A stretch of DNA of 64,000 bases, from positions 1 to 64,000 of the forward strand of contig CAYOTA010000001.1 in NCBI GenBank assembly GCA_964406795.1, given 5' to 3'. The stretch comes from JAGORM01 sp964406795 (GTDB lineage: Bacteria; Patescibacteriota; Microgenomatia; Levybacterales; GWA1-39-11). Below are positions 17,588 through 26,939 of this stretch, in pieces. Below the pieces are notes generated by a model. The model was not told the origin of the DNA and did no database searches. It saw only the letters and a program-made list of their open reading frames with translations. The translations under genes and the position numbers were made by a program. How positions within the stretch are numbered: the stretch's first letter is position 1; the number at the start of each line of letters is the position of its first letter.

Positions 17588-19244
17588 AAGCTACAAGTGC
17601 CGCCTTTCCATCTGGTAAGTAAAATGTTTTTACTTTTTTTGCACCTTCAGGAAATTTATCTGCAGTATTTATATAAAGATCTCCCAGCAAGGGTTCTGGA
17701 AATTCATCTGCAAAAACATATTTACCCAATTTATTTACATGCACAAACCCTAGCGCCTCCCTTTCAATTGTGGCGTTTTTTAAAAGAAATTGTGGCGGAT
17801 ATTTTCCATAAAATAAGACATACATATATGGTCTGCCTAAATCTTTTGTAAAGTATATATTTTTATACTTATTTTTGTTTTGTTCACTAAATCGTATCGC
17901 ATCTTTATAACCATACTGCCATTCAGACGCATATTTAATAGGATAGTGAGTAAAATAATTATGAACAAAATATATGAAGCAAACAAAAATTAACACACAT
18001 AGTGCACCTATAAATCCTCTTTTCAAGAAGATATTGGCAGCTTTTATATTACTGAGGGTAGTTATAATTCCATAGGCAACAAGTATTTGAAACATAGGCA
18101 GTGTTGTCTCAATTCTTAGTGCATGAGGGGTTTCTCGAGCCGTTGCTGCAGGAACAATTCCCAACAAAAGCCATAATGGCACAAGTACCCAGACTCCCTC
18201 CCGCCTTCTTATGAGCATAATAACTCCAATTATAAGAAATGGTAATTCCCAAATATACATTTGACCAACATCCTGAATAGAAAATTTTGGATTTCCATCT
18301 CCTTTTATGAACAAGAACGCAGGATTAAAATGATCTAAATAATGAGACATATACTCAACTCCATAAGCAAATCTTCTGTTATATATAAGTTTTGAAATAA
18401 AGTTATTGTCTACATTTTCAGATTCTTTATTTACTCGCTCAATTACTTTAATATCTGAGAAAATATTTACTTCCTCATATCGTAACTTAGCTTGCGGAGT
18501 TATAGAAAATAGTGCCAGGGGAATAAGTAAGAGAATTGGAATTATGGAGCTTAAGATTACTAACTTCCACTTTTTCAACAAGATCTTATATCTTAAACAT
18601 ATAAGTACAATACCTAATAATGGTAAAAACACGCGGGATGTATTAAAGGTATTCATCGCCACGACGAAACTCAATAAAGAAAAAATAAGATATCGCACAT
18701 TTTTAGCCTCACGAGTTGAGAGTAAAAAAATAAAAACACCAAGTATTATAAAAAATGTTGCTACATTTGCTTCAAAGGCCGCTCTGGAAAGCAAAATATG
18801 CCAGGGTGAAATTGCAACAAGAAACGATGTTAATAATGCATAGTGTTTTTTTTGCTTTGATTGGAAAAAAATTTCACACACAAGAAAGTAAGTAACTATA
18901 ACGCTCAACACTCCGAATAGTGCTGATACAAATCTTGTTGAAAATTCAGTAAGACCAAATATCCAAACAGGTATAACTGATAAAAATGCATAAACTGGCG
19001 GTTTAAAGTCTCCAAACGATTCTAGAAACGTAAATGGAATTTGGCCAAATTCATCTTTTCCCGTTAAGCCAATTGTATATGCGTTGTATCCCCATGAAAC
19101 TTCATCCCAAGTTAATGACGGGGGATTTGTTGATAGATTAAAAAATCTCAACATAATTCCTAGCATTACGATAGCTACGAAACAAAGTATGAAATAGTTG
19201 TTAGTTATCTTTTCCCACATAGTATTTAAAAACCGGATCTCCAT
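17577..19244 (-). CDS. GT39/ArnT-like glycosyltransferase, GYNAYS subgroup (copy 2)
   Basis: A 555-residue polytopic protein with the subgroup signature TWDEVSWGYNAYT (acidic pair at 47-48), GKDEFGQ and GDFKPPVYAF (78-87). AFEANVATF follows further along. The C-terminal soluble domain has a GRPYMYVLFYGKYPPQ block that matches the other copies. An alternative ATG at 19220 would reduce the 44 bp overlap with the upstream gene to 20 bp; neither start has a visible Shine-Dalgarno sequence. It is the middle of three tandem paralogs. Divergence between copies is high at the DNA level, so the duplication is old. Confidence 0.78.
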   Translation of the reverse strand: MEIRFLNTMWEKITNNYFILCFVAIVMLGIMLRFFNLSTNPPSLTWDEVSWGYNAYTIGLTGKDEFGQIPFTFLESFGDFKPPVYAFLSVIPVWIFGLTEFSTRFVSALFGVLSVIVTYFLVCEIFFQSKQKKHYALLTSFLVAISPWHILLSRAAFEANVATFFIILGVFIFLLSTREAKNVRYLIFSLLSFVVAMNTFNTSRVFLPLLGIVLICLRYKILLKKWKLVILSSIIPILLLIPLALFSITPQAKLRYEEVNIFSDIKVIERVNKESENVDNNFISKLIYNRRFAYGVEYMSHYLDHFNPAFLFIKGDGNPKFSIQDVGQMYIWELPFLIIGVIMLIRRREGVWVLVPLWLLLGIVPAATARETPHALRIETTLPMFQILVAYGIITTLSNIKAANIFLKRGFIGALCVLIFVCFIYFVHNYFTHYPIKYASEWQYGYKDAIRFSEQNKNKYKNIYFTKDLGRPYMYVLFYGKYPPQFLLKNATIEREALGFVHVNKLGKYVFADEFPEPLLGDLYINTADKFPEGAKKVKTFYLPDGKAALVAYEK

Positions 19245-20811
19245 TGGGTAGCCTAATTAAGTCATCTGTATCATTAAAATTTTGTGTATCAAAATAAACA
19301 GTTTCAGGATTTTCCTTCTCAGTACTTAAATTCTCTACAAACTTATATCTACCAAACTGCTTCACATATTTAAAACCTTCATAGCTTGTTGGATAATATA
19401 AAACTTCATCTCTAAAAGTAATAGGATCATACTTATTGTAAAACAAATAATAAATATATGGAAATTCATACGGTCCTTGGACCATAACTTTTTTATTTGG
19501 ATATGTGTTTGAAATTTCAACCATTTCTTTATATCCATATCTCCAAAACTGTGCTCTATGATATGGCTGGTGAATGAAATACAAATTCAAAAAGTATATG
19601 ACATTTATAATAAATAAAATAAATAATCCGACAAAAAAGATTTTTCCAAATATATTTCTGTGTAAGTACTCAAATAGTGACCATGCACCATATCCTGAAA
19701 TAAGAGCAAAAAGCGGCATAAGCATAAACAAGCGAGTAGAATTGGGCGCATCCAAGGTTAGTGCGGAGGGAATAGGTGCAAAAAGAAGCCACACTATAAG
19801 CAAGGATATGCGCCTCTCTCTGTAATAAAAAAGAGAAACAGAACCAACAACCAATAATAACGCATCAAAAACATATAAATTTCCAAAACCATTTATATTG
19901 TGGACTAATTTTTCTCCTCCACGATCGAAAAGAAATACAGGTGAAAATGAAAGTAGATAATTTTGAAGAATCTGATAAGGTACTCCCAAGTATTTTGTGT
20001 GTATCTTATCGAATAAAATTGGGTTTTCAATTGTATCTTTCTTAAAATTCTCCACTCTGCTGTAAATGATATCTTTGCTTGAAAATACTGTTGTAGTCGA
20101 GAATTTATTAGATCCTGCACTCAAATTAGAGTAACCTGAAATTAATAAAAGCACCCCAAACGGAACTAACAAATATGTCAATTTCTTTCCTAGTCTCTTC
20201 CCATAAATAATGCAATATGCAAACAAAAAAAGTGGCGAAAAGATAATATATGAATGATAGGTAAAAAGCGTCAAACCAAAAAACAGTCCAGCAATAATTG
20301 GGAAATAAATAGTATTTTTCTTATCTGTAGAATGAATAAGAAACAGCAAACCTGCTAAAAAAAGCGTTGTAGCTAGATTAACCTCATATGCCGCTCTTGA
20401 AAAATAAATACTCCATGGAGAAACTGCAAAAAATAATGCTGCAAATAATCCTACAGCTTTTTTATTAAAAAGTCGGAATGCAATATAGTAAATAAGTACA
20501 ATTCCTACTATTCCCGCAAAAATACTAGGAATTCTTGTGGATAATTCAGAAAGACCCAGAACTGCGATTGGAAAAACTGCTAGGTATGAATAGACTGGAA
20601 GCTTCCAGTCACCGAAAGATTCAAGTGACAAAGGTAGAAATTTTCCATGTTCATCCGCACCCGTAAGCAAAATTGAGTATGCGTTGTATCCTAATGCGGC
20701 TTCGTCAATATTAAGGGCGGGGGGTAATGTGTTAAGGAATATTGTACGCAGGAAAAGACCAAGCAATACTAGTAATAAAATCGGCAAATGCGCAAAAACT
20801 CTTGATTTCAT
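19201..20811 (-). CDS. GT39/ArnT-like glycosyltransferase, GYNAYS subgroup (copy 3)
   Basis: A 536-residue polytopic protein. The first-loop motif is NIDEAALGYNAYS (acidic pair at 36-37), with Ile replacing the Trp of copies 1 and 2, then GADEHGK and GDWKLPVYSYL. FSRAAYEVNLAT and a C-terminal domain with YIYYLFYNKYDP complete the pattern. It is the first gene of the tandem trio. A TGG-TACAAT extended -10 box (20838-20833) lies 21 nt ahead of its ATG in a 52 bp gap, so the trio may have its own promoter. Lipid-linked sugar transfer on the outer face is inferred from the fold. Confidence 0.78.
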   Translation of the reverse strand: MKSRVFAHLPILLLVLLGLFLRTIFLNTLPPALNIDEAALGYNAYSILLTGADEHGKFLPLSLESFGDWKLPVYSYLAVFPIAVLGLSELSTRIPSIFAGIVGIVLIYYIAFRLFNKKAVGLFAALFFAVSPWSIYFSRAAYEVNLATTLFLAGLLFLIHSTDKKNTIYFPIIAGLFFGLTLFTYHSYIIFSPLFLFAYCIIYGKRLGKKLTYLLVPFGVLLLISGYSNLSAGSNKFSTTTVFSSKDIIYSRVENFKKDTIENPILFDKIHTKYLGVPYQILQNYLLSFSPVFLFDRGGEKLVHNINGFGNLYVFDALLLVVGSVSLFYYRERRISLLIVWLLFAPIPSALTLDAPNSTRLFMLMPLFALISGYGAWSLFEYLHRNIFGKIFFVGLFILFIINVIYFLNLYFIHQPYHRAQFWRYGYKEMVEISNTYPNKKVMVQGPYEFPYIYYLFYNKYDPITFRDEVLYYPTSYEGFKYVKQFGRYKFVENLSTEKENPETVYFDTQNFNDTDDLIRLPNGDPVFKYYVGKDN

Positions 20812-20832
20812 GGAAAAATCTAATTCTTAATA

Positions 20833-20841
20833 ATTGTACCA
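20833..20841 (-). promoter_or_regulatory. Putative extended -10 promoter for the GT39 trio
   Basis: The minus strand reads TGG-TACAAT in the 52 bp gap between the GT2 gene and the GT39 gene starting at 20811. No good -35 box is seen at 17 bp. The match to the extended -10 consensus and the gap position support it, but only weakly. Confidence 0.35.
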
Positions 20842-20863
20842 CAGAAGAATTTTGTCGTGATAA

Positions 20864-21577
20864 CTAATTAACAAATCTATATTTAATCAAAGTCCAAAGG
20901 GCAATAGTACCATCTCGGATTGTATGAAGCTTTTTACCATCTGCATAACCGCGAGGTTTTGTTTTAATATCGACTTCATGAATTTTTATTTTTTTCTTCA
21001 ATATCTTTGCCGTTATTTCTGGCTCAAAATCAAACGAACGAGATTTTAAGCGTACTCCCTTAAGCACATCTTTATCAAATGATTTATAGCACGTTTCCAT
21101 ATCTGTTATATGAGCTCCATATAAAATTGATGTAAGAAAACTTAAAAATTTATTACCAAAAAAGTGAACGAGAAGCGGCGTCCTATTTTTACCAAAGAAA
21201 ACGGGTTTGGTTCTGAGACGGGTTCCATATACTACTCTGAATTTCTTTTCAACAATTGGATTAATAAGTTTAGGAATATCTTGTGGATTATATTCTAAAT
21301 CAGCATCTTGAATAATAAGAATGTCACCAGATGCGGCTCGTAATCCCGTTATGACTGCTGCTCCTTTTCCTCTGTTTTTTTTATGATCTAATACGGTAAC
21401 ATGTTTTTTATCTTTTTGAAATTCTTTTATTAATGAAAGCGTTCCATCTTTTGAACCATCATCAACAATTATTACCTCTTTTTCAATCTTTCCTAAATCT
21501 AAATTATCAACACGCAAGAGAAGCTCTGCTATTGTTTTTTCTTCATTATACGCAGGAATAATTATGCTTAATTTCAT
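20864..21577 (-). CDS. GT2 polyprenyl-phosphate sugar synthase (DPM1 type)
   Basis: A 237-residue GT-A enzyme with a canonical DPM1 layout: IIIPAYNEEKTI at the start, VDDGSKDGT at 39-46, NRGKGAAV near 68-75 and the metal motif DADLEYNPQD at 91-100. DMETCYKSF and FDFEPEITAKI further along match the DPM1/GtrB group. There is no C-terminal membrane domain. It would charge undecaprenyl or polyprenyl phosphate with a single sugar for the membrane transferases. It sits directly between the GT39 trio and a YfhO-like gene, the arrangement expected for a charge-flip-transfer system like CsbB-YfhO. Confidence 0.87.
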   Translation of the reverse strand: MKLSIIIPAYNEEKTIAELLLRVDNLDLGKIEKEVIIVDDGSKDGTLSLIKEFQKDKKHVTVLDHKKNRGKGAAVITGLRAASGDILIIQDADLEYNPQDIPKLINPIVEKKFRVVYGTRLRTKPVFFGKNRTPLLVHFFGNKFLSFLTSILYGAHITDMETCYKSFDKDVLKGVRLKSRSFDFEPEITAKILKKKIKIHEVDIKTKPRGYADGKKLHTIRDGTIALWTLIKYRFVN

Positions 21578-21579
21578 GT

Positions 21580-22527
21580 TTATAAATACTTTGAGAGTAT
21601 CTGATCATCTGATAAAACAAACTCTTTTTTTTGTATTTTTCGATGTCTCATTATATCAGGCAGTCGAAGAATAGCAAGATAAAAACCTTTCAAAAAAACC
21701 GTATCTCTCTTTAGAATTGAGCGTAGTAAGTAGTATGGCATGTAAAAAACGTGACTTAACAATAAGTTAATATCTGTAATATTTTTCCAGATAAATGTAA
21801 ATTGATTTCGCATAGCATATGACTGAATAATTGAGTCCTTATAGTGTTTTTTAATAGAACCTTTAGAGTGAATATGCGTAACAATACTTTTGTTTTCAAA
21901 TAGTATTTTATACCCCATCTTTTGTGCTCTATACGAAAGATCTATATCTTCCCAATAGAATGGATTATATAACGAATCAAATCCTCCTAATTTTTTGAAA
22001 ATGTCGGCCCGTACCGCACTGCTGCCTCCTGACACCCAAAATGTGTTACTTCTATCAACTTCTCCTTTTCTGTGTATAAGAAACCCTTTGTACCATCGCG
22101 CAAGTCCTCTTCCTCTCAATACCGTATTGTCTCCCTCTATACTCCTGTCCATAGCTGCCACACCAAACACTTGAGAGTCAGCAAAGTGAGACAACAGAGG
22201 TGCCAAAAAATTCTTTTCCGGAGATACATCTGTGTTTAGTAAAACAAGAATATCTGCATTTGATTTTAAAGCAGCTCGGTCAACATTGGAGGAAAATCCT
22301 AAGTTTTTTTCATGTAACTGTAAATTAATTTTAGTTTTATATTTTTTTTGTATAAGAGGTATAAATTTTTCTAGTGCATTTTGGTCTTCTTTCTTTGACC
22401 CATCGTCTACAATAGTAAGTTGAATTTCTTTGTATGGTGCGCATGCATCCAAAACGCTTGCAAGATTTTGCTCAACCAAATCAGACCCATTATAGTTTGG
22501 GATAATAACCTCTAGTTTCATATACAT
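21580..22527 (-). CDS. GT2 glycosyltransferase (rhamnosyltransferase-like)
   Basis: A 315-residue GT-A enzyme of the WbbL/rhamnosyltransferase branch. It has VIIPNYNGSDLV at the start, VDDGS at 40-44, NLGFSSNVD (75-83) and LLNTDV (96-101). The WVSGGSSAVRADIF block and FYWEDIDLSYRA acceptor region are typical of this branch. It has no signal peptide or membrane helix. Its ATG abuts the stop codon of the upstream YfhO-like gene, and a second ATG two codons in is also possible. It probably extends a lipid-linked glycan in the cytoplasm. Confidence 0.87.
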   Translation of the reverse strand: MYMKLEVIIPNYNGSDLVEQNLASVLDACAPYKEIQLTIVDDGSKKEDQNALEKFIPLIQKKYKTKINLQLHEKNLGFSSNVDRAALKSNADILVLLNTDVSPEKNFLAPLLSHFADSQVFGVAAMDRSIEGDNTVLRGRGLARWYKGFLIHRKGEVDRSNTFWVSGGSSAVRADIFKKLGGFDSLYNPFYWEDIDLSYRAQKMGYKILFENKSIVTHIHSKGSIKKHYKDSIIQSYAMRNQFTFIWKNITDINLLLSHVFYMPYYLLRSILKRDTVFLKGFYLAILRLPDIMRHRKIQKKEFVLSDDQILSKYL

Positions 22528-24774
22528 TTATAACAAGCTCGCCGTCATAGTAACAGTGTGTTTACCGGCAGGTACTTTTATTCCCCTAAATGCTATATTA
22601 ATAGGAACAATTTCTGCCTCTTTCCCATCAATTGTAGCACGGAAAGAAGGATAATACACATCAGTCAGAATAAGAAATCCAACTCCTTTATTTACTGTTT
22701 CTATCTCAACTTTGCTTGAAGTATACTTTGCAATTCTTGCAGTTCCAGATGAGTATTTTCCAACAGCTTCTTTATTTAATGCGACTGCCACGTTTTCTAA
22801 ACTAACTTTTTGTATTAACTTTGCTGCCTCTTGTTCATCCTTGACCACTATTATTTCGCTTATAAAATACGCTCTTGGTAAAACATTATTATTTTTGTAA
22901 ATTTTTGTAATCCCTTCCTCGTATACTTTTTGCAATTTTTGACTTTTAATCTCGTCGATAGATAATACATATTTAACATTTAAGAAATCTAAGATTTCTG
23001 AATTTATATTCCGTGGCCTGATTGTTCTATTAAATCCGAATGGTTCATCTATAGAACTATCTGAACGCTCGTTTGAAGCAATTAATTTTCCATAGTTCTT
23101 TACAAATAGGGGATCGTATCCTTCTATGGATTGTATTCTGTAAGCTGATGAAAAATTTGGAATAAGAATCCTGTCGTCAGTAGTTGCAATTCTAAATATG
23201 GTTTTATCATTTTGTAAAAATTTTGTAATGCTTGTTTCCGGGTATAAGTACTCTTGACTTACAAATGGTGTATATTTCCAAGCAAACCTAATTAAATCAA
23301 GTGCAGTAAAAGCAAGAATTAAATAAATTAAAATGAAAGTATATTTTTTCTGCACTTTACAATATAGAAAGGCCATAGCAGAGATCAAAACAAATATAAA
23401 TGTTGGGAGCTTTAAATTGTTCCTGGATATTAGGGCATCTTGAGCTGTGGGATAAAGTTGAATCCATAAATAACTTGCAAGCCATAGAGTAATAAATAAT
23501 ACTGTAGTAACCGCAACGGGAATTATAATTCTAGACTTTTTTTTCATGAAATGATCGAATCCTAAAGCGGACAGTACACTTAATGAAAAGGAAATTAAGA
23601 CCAGCAGCCGGGTAGGCTGCGCCGTTGAGATAAATGGAATTTTTAATTGAAACGGGAGTAAAGATATTGGGTTTTGCAAAACAAATATAAAACAAAAAAT
23701 GAGTGTGATTAAATAAAATAAAGTTTTTTTATCCCGTCTAAATAGTAATGCATATAAAGCGAATAATAACCCTCCAATGCCAATGTAGCCCACAAATTCT
23801 CCATAATGAAATACGCCATAATAATTAAGAGTGGAAGGGTTTCCAAAGAAGTCAGGGGACACAAATTGTATTAAGTTCTGAAACGGAATGAACCATCCCT
23901 CTATAAGATATGACTGATCATTAGATCTTCCGGATAAATCTATAAACTGAAGTGTTGGTGCCCACTGAACTGATGTAACAGTAATAGACAAAATGACAAC
24001 AGTTAAGAATGGTAATAATTTTGAAAACTTTCTACCATATGTAAACCACAATGCAAACATATAAATAATTACAAAAAATATAACATAAAAGAACGATTGA
24101 AGATGGCCTGCAAAAAATGAACTACATATGGAAAAAAGTAGGACAAAAAACCAAATTAATTCCTTATTCTTTCCTGTACTTTCAAGAATCCTTTTGACTG
24201 CAATTAACATAAGTGGCAGCCACAAAACTGTATGCCCTATATTGCCCCACTCCAACCATGATATAAAGAACCCTGAGAAAATCCATGAAACAGTACCTAA
24301 AACGACTGCAGGAGGTGATAAGCCCAAACTTTTTAAATAAAAATACATGAAAATTCCGCCCAACACCATTTGAAGCATAATAAAAATAGACCAGGATATA
24401 GAAAATGGATTTATGAACAATAAAATGTTTAAAGGATAAAACACACCAGACTGAAAATTAGCTAATAACGGTTTTCCAGACATTTCATAAATATTCCAGA
24501 TAGGAATATAGCCACTTTTTAATGACTCTATTGCTAATTCTTTCCATATGTATTGCTGCCTAACTGGATCTGTAATAATGAAATTTTTATAAGGAATTCC
24601 ATTTGGGTAATCATTTACATAAAGATCTCTAAATGGATGATATAGGCCTACGATCGTATCTGCAGGAATTGGTAATTTTCCATATAACAAAAATGGGTAA
24701 AAAAACAATACTACTAAAAAAAGAACAAGACCTAAATAAAGTGAATCCTTTCGTTTTAAAAAATTTTTTATCAT
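22528..24774 (-). CDS. YfhO-like membrane glycosyltransferase
   Basis: A 748-residue polytopic protein of the YfhO family (PF09586). It has the first-loop acid in LPIPADTIVGLYHP (D39), then DPVRQQYIWK (69-78), PIWNIYEMSGKPLLANFQSG and VFYPLN, a set shared by all YfhO proteins. About 12 membrane helices are followed by a C-terminal beta-rich domain that ends with LPAGKH-like VPAGKHTVTM. In Bacillus subtilis YfhO transfers GlcNAc from a polyprenyl-phosphate donor to a cell-wall polymer. Start and stop overlap neighbouring genes tightly (ATGA with the upstream GT4). One of three YfhO paralogs. Confidence 0.83.
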   Translation of the reverse strand: MIKNFLKRKDSLYLGLVLFLVVLFFYPFLLYGKLPIPADTIVGLYHPFRDLYVNDYPNGIPYKNFIITDPVRQQYIWKELAIESLKSGYIPIWNIYEMSGKPLLANFQSGVFYPLNILLFINPFSISWSIFIMLQMVLGGIFMYFYLKSLGLSPPAVVLGTVSWIFSGFFISWLEWGNIGHTVLWLPLMLIAVKRILESTGKNKELIWFFVLLFSICSSFFAGHLQSFFYVIFFVIIYMFALWFTYGRKFSKLLPFLTVVILSITVTSVQWAPTLQFIDLSGRSNDQSYLIEGWFIPFQNLIQFVSPDFFGNPSTLNYYGVFHYGEFVGYIGIGGLLFALYALLFRRDKKTLFYLITLIFCFIFVLQNPISLLPFQLKIPFISTAQPTRLLVLISFSLSVLSALGFDHFMKKKSRIIIPVAVTTVLFITLWLASYLWIQLYPTAQDALISRNNLKLPTFIFVLISAMAFLYCKVQKKYTFILIYLILAFTALDLIRFAWKYTPFVSQEYLYPETSITKFLQNDKTIFRIATTDDRILIPNFSSAYRIQSIEGYDPLFVKNYGKLIASNERSDSSIDEPFGFNRTIRPRNINSEILDFLNVKYVLSIDEIKSQKLQKVYEEGITKIYKNNNVLPRAYFISEIIVVKDEQEAAKLIQKVSLENVAVALNKEAVGKYSSGTARIAKYTSSKVEIETVNKGVGFLILTDVYYPSFRATIDGKEAEIVPINIAFRGIKVPAGKHTVTMTASLL

Positions 24775-25847
24775 ATCATGGTTAATTCACTTAATTGTTT
24801 TTCAAAATTCTTTAATGAAAAAAATTCTGCGCGTTTTATTGCATTTTTGGACTGACTACGTAACTCAACTTTGGAATTTATTAATATAAGTGTTACTTCA
24901 ATTAGCTCTGCTATAGTATTCCAAAGTAAACCATCTACCCCATCCGTTACTATCTCTCTCTGTCCTCCTGCATTAATTACAACAGGGACTGCCCCCGCAC
25001 CCATTGCCTCCACTGTAGATATACCAAAGTGTTCAGCTAATTCTGGGTTCGCATCAAGATCTTCCCCAAAACCCGACGCATGCCAATATATTTTTGCAAG
25101 TGAATAAAGTTCCCACAAATCTTTATTTGATTTATTAATTTCAAATTCAACTGGATATTTCTCAGCTATTTTTTTTAGTTTTTCAAATTCAACCTCATCT
25201 TCTTTTTTTACACTTATGGCCATAATTAGCTTCCATTTTAAAAGCCCCTGATCAATCATTTGTTTAAATGCATTTACCATCATATGCTGCTTCTTAAAGT
25301 CAGAGGCATTACCAACTGTTTTATCCATTACTCTAAAACGCCCCACATGAAGTATGACATTTTCTTTCTTTTCTTTTTTAGCATGCAACTCTACGGGAGG
25401 ATACAAAACATGTGTTGATACTCCAAATGTTTTATCAATATAATTCTTTGTATATTTAGAATTACAAAAAATTTTATTCACCCTCTTTAGCTTTAATCTG
25501 TCAATAAATGAAAGTCTTACATTTGGCAATGGACGCTGAACATGCATAAATAACTGTGAGGATACGATAGGTATACTCCCATCACTTAAAAAGATGATTG
25601 CATCATATCTTTGAGTAGTCTTTAGTTTTGAGAACAGAGAAGATTTAGGGGTGAAAATATTAGGCACACAAGAAATCCGCTTCAGGTCTAATGAAAATCG
25701 TATGCCCACTGCGTCTAGATCTGCTGGATTATCCCAAAACACATCTACTTTATACTTTTTGGATAATACCTGAGCCATGGTGATCATGTATTTTTCTCCC
25801 CCACCACAGTCATCAAGATATGGGTCATAAATTCCGATTTTTTTCAT
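24771..25847 (-). CDS. GT4 family glycosyltransferase (ALG11-like)
   Basis: A 358-residue GT-B enzyme. The acceptor domain starts with GIYDPYLDDCGGGEKY, whose glycine-rich loop is at 15-18. The donor domain starts at LHVGRF (166-171), and the catalytic E-x7-E is in AEHFGISTVEAMGAG (E272 and E280). The DLDANPELAEHFGIS stretch resembles eukaryotic ALG11 and related mannosyltransferases. It is the first gene of a minus-strand unit: the 54 bp gap before the divergent DUF5652 gene has a TGA-TAGAAT extended -10 box at about 25865-25860. Confidence 0.87.
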   Translation of the reverse strand: MKKIGIYDPYLDDCGGGEKYMITMAQVLSKKYKVDVFWDNPADLDAVGIRFSLDLKRISCVPNIFTPKSSLFSKLKTTQRYDAIIFLSDGSIPIVSSQLFMHVQRPLPNVRLSFIDRLKLKRVNKIFCNSKYTKNYIDKTFGVSTHVLYPPVELHAKKEKKENVILHVGRFRVMDKTVGNASDFKKQHMMVNAFKQMIDQGLLKWKLIMAISVKKEDEVEFEKLKKIAEKYPVEFEINKSNKDLWELYSLAKIYWHASGFGEDLDANPELAEHFGISTVEAMGAGAVPVVINAGGQREIVTDGVDGLLWNTIAELIEVTLILINSKVELRSQSKNAIKRAEFFSLKNFEKQLSELTMI

Positions 25848-25872
25848 AAACTAATTCTTATTCTATCAACTC

Positions 25873-25901
25873 TTGAATCCTAAAAAAAGCTGTGATAAAG
25901 T
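25873..25901 (+). promoter_or_regulatory. Promoter for the DUF5652 gene, apparently leaderless
   Basis: A TTGAAT -35 box (25873-25878) is followed after 17 bp by TAAAGT (25896-25901). The predicted transcription start falls on or near the ATG at 25908, so the message would have little or no 5' leader. A divergent -10-like box (TAGAAT) for the GT4 gene lies on the other strand at 25860-25865. Confidence 0.5.
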
Positions 25902-26153
25902 ATGCATATGCAACTCGACAGCTTTATACCTATAAATCACCCCATATTTGTATTTTTTATACTTTTCTGGTCAATTTTCTGGAAAGGCATTGCATTGTGG
26001 CGATCAGCACAAAATCACCAGAGAAACTGGTTTTTAGTTATCCTCATTATATCTTCAATGGGCATTATTGAAATCATTTACCTTTTTAGATTCGCAAAAA
26101 AGCGACTAACCTTGCAGGAAATGAAGAGATGGATTCGGCCTAGTACTAACTAA
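25902..26153 (+). CDS. DUF5652 family small membrane protein
   Basis: An 83-residue protein with two predicted membrane helices, HPIFVFFILFWSIFWKG and NWFLVILIISSMGIIEIIY. The WKGIALWRSAQ and IIYLFRFAKK motifs match DUF5652, a family I know mainly from CPR bacteria and of unknown function. A second ATG at 25908 (third codon) fits better with the predicted leaderless start. It is the only plus-strand gene within the glycan locus and ends 1 bp from the stop codon of the convergent small protein at 26155. Confidence 0.72.
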   Translation: MHMQLDSFIPINHPIFVFFILFWSIFWKGIALWRSAQNHQRNWFLVILIISSMGIIEIIYLFRFAKKRLTLQEMKRWIRPSTN

Positions 26154-26154
26154 A

Positions 26155-26349
26155 TTAGCCCAAAAGCGCAAGTAAGCCTAACACAACAAAAGCTATACCA
26201 ATATAACGCGTGTATTTATAGGTTAACTTACTAACCGTTATCTTTGCACCCATTTTAGAAGCTAACTTAATTTTTGCATCTAGTGCACTTTTTGGATTAA
26301 TAACCATCCAAATACCTAGAATAAAAATCAATATCATAAGTAATCCCAT
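26155..26349 (-). CDS. Small membrane protein, unknown function
   Basis: A 64-residue protein with a hydrophobic helix at 2-18, a short amphipathic lysine-rich middle (KIKLASKMGAKITVSKL) and a second helix at 47-63. I recognise no family. The gene is well supported by a strong Shine-Dalgarno GGAGGTGA. This lies over the last codons of the upstream gene (26357-26896), whose stop codon sits 7 nt before this ATG. Translation of the two is therefore probably coupled. Confidence 0.65.
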   Translation of the reverse strand: MGLLMILIFILGIWMVINPKSALDAKIKLASKMGAKITVSKLTYKYTRYIGIAFVVLGLLALLG

Positions 26350-26354
26350 ATATT

Positions 26355-26368
26355 ATTCACCTCCCCCC
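26355..26368 (-). promoter_or_regulatory. Ribosome-binding site encoded in the end of the upstream gene
   Basis: The last codons of the gene at 26357-26896 (Asn-Gly-Gly-Arg-stop) read GGGGGGAGGTGA, which gives a strong anti-SD match 9 nt before the ATG at 26349. The arrangement suggests the downstream gene depends on ribosomes finishing the upstream one. Confidence 0.55.
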
Positions 26369-26896
26369 ATTTAATAAATTCTGAAAATTAACATTCAAGT
26401 CTTCAAAAACAATATCCTGGGGGTGAATAAGTAAGTTATCAGGGATTTTCTGTGTTACACACTCTGGGGCACTTTCTTCTATCTGTCTTTTTATCATGTT
26501 TTCACTAATAAAGTTTTTGGCAATTGGATTTTTTTCTATATCTACTTTCATACCTTTCTTTTCTCCCGATTTCCAAATATAGGCTATCTTTCCATCAAAC
26601 AAGACGTTGCCATATTGCCCACCTTCTTCTTCAGTCAATCTTAATACTCCATTCTTTATTAACACTTCCCCCTTTAAATCGTCTGTCAAAAGAGTACACT
26701 TAACGCTCCCCTTCCCACTGTATGCTTCCAGTACTAATTGAGCAGATGAAGTTAGTGATTGTTTATTTTCTAGAGAATTTGTAGACGAGACGGGAACCAG
26801 AAAATAAAGACAAATTGCGGTTAAACCGGCAAGGATTACACCAAGCAAAATGATACGTCTGTAATTTATTAAAAAGATTTTTACTTTTTTCTCCAT
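26357..26896 (-). CDS. Hypothetical membrane-anchored protein
   Basis: A 179-residue protein if started at the ATG at 26896, which has a GAGG Shine-Dalgarno 6 nt upstream; an ATG at 26908 is the alternative. One membrane helix (about 15-35, IILLGVILAGLTAICLYFL) anchors an extracytoplasmic domain. The region LEAYSGKGSVKCTL to GKIAYIWKSGEKKGMKVD reads as repeated short beta strands and resembles small lipoprotein-like proteins that monitor or bind outer surface material. Two cysteines (one near residue 83, one near 146) could form a disulfide. The function is not known. A TATACT -10 box lies at 26929-26924. Confidence 0.6.
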   Translation of the reverse strand: MEKKVKIFLINYRRIILLGVILAGLTAICLYFLVPVSSTNSLENKQSLTSSAQLVLEAYSGKGSVKCTLLTDDLKGEVLIKNGVLRLTEEEGGQYGNVLFDGKIAYIWKSGEKKGMKVDIEKNPIAKNFISENMIKRQIEESAPECVTQKIPDNLLIHPQDIVFEDLNVNFQNLLNGGR

Positions 26897-26939
26897 AACT
26901 GACCTCATTGACTAATCGTACGGAGTATAACAGGATAAA

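Noticed and set aside
22528..22600. VPAGKH in a YfhO-like protein as another PAGKQ palindrome
   Set aside because: PAGxH is part of the normal YfhO C-terminal domain, and the DNA there is not a palindrome.
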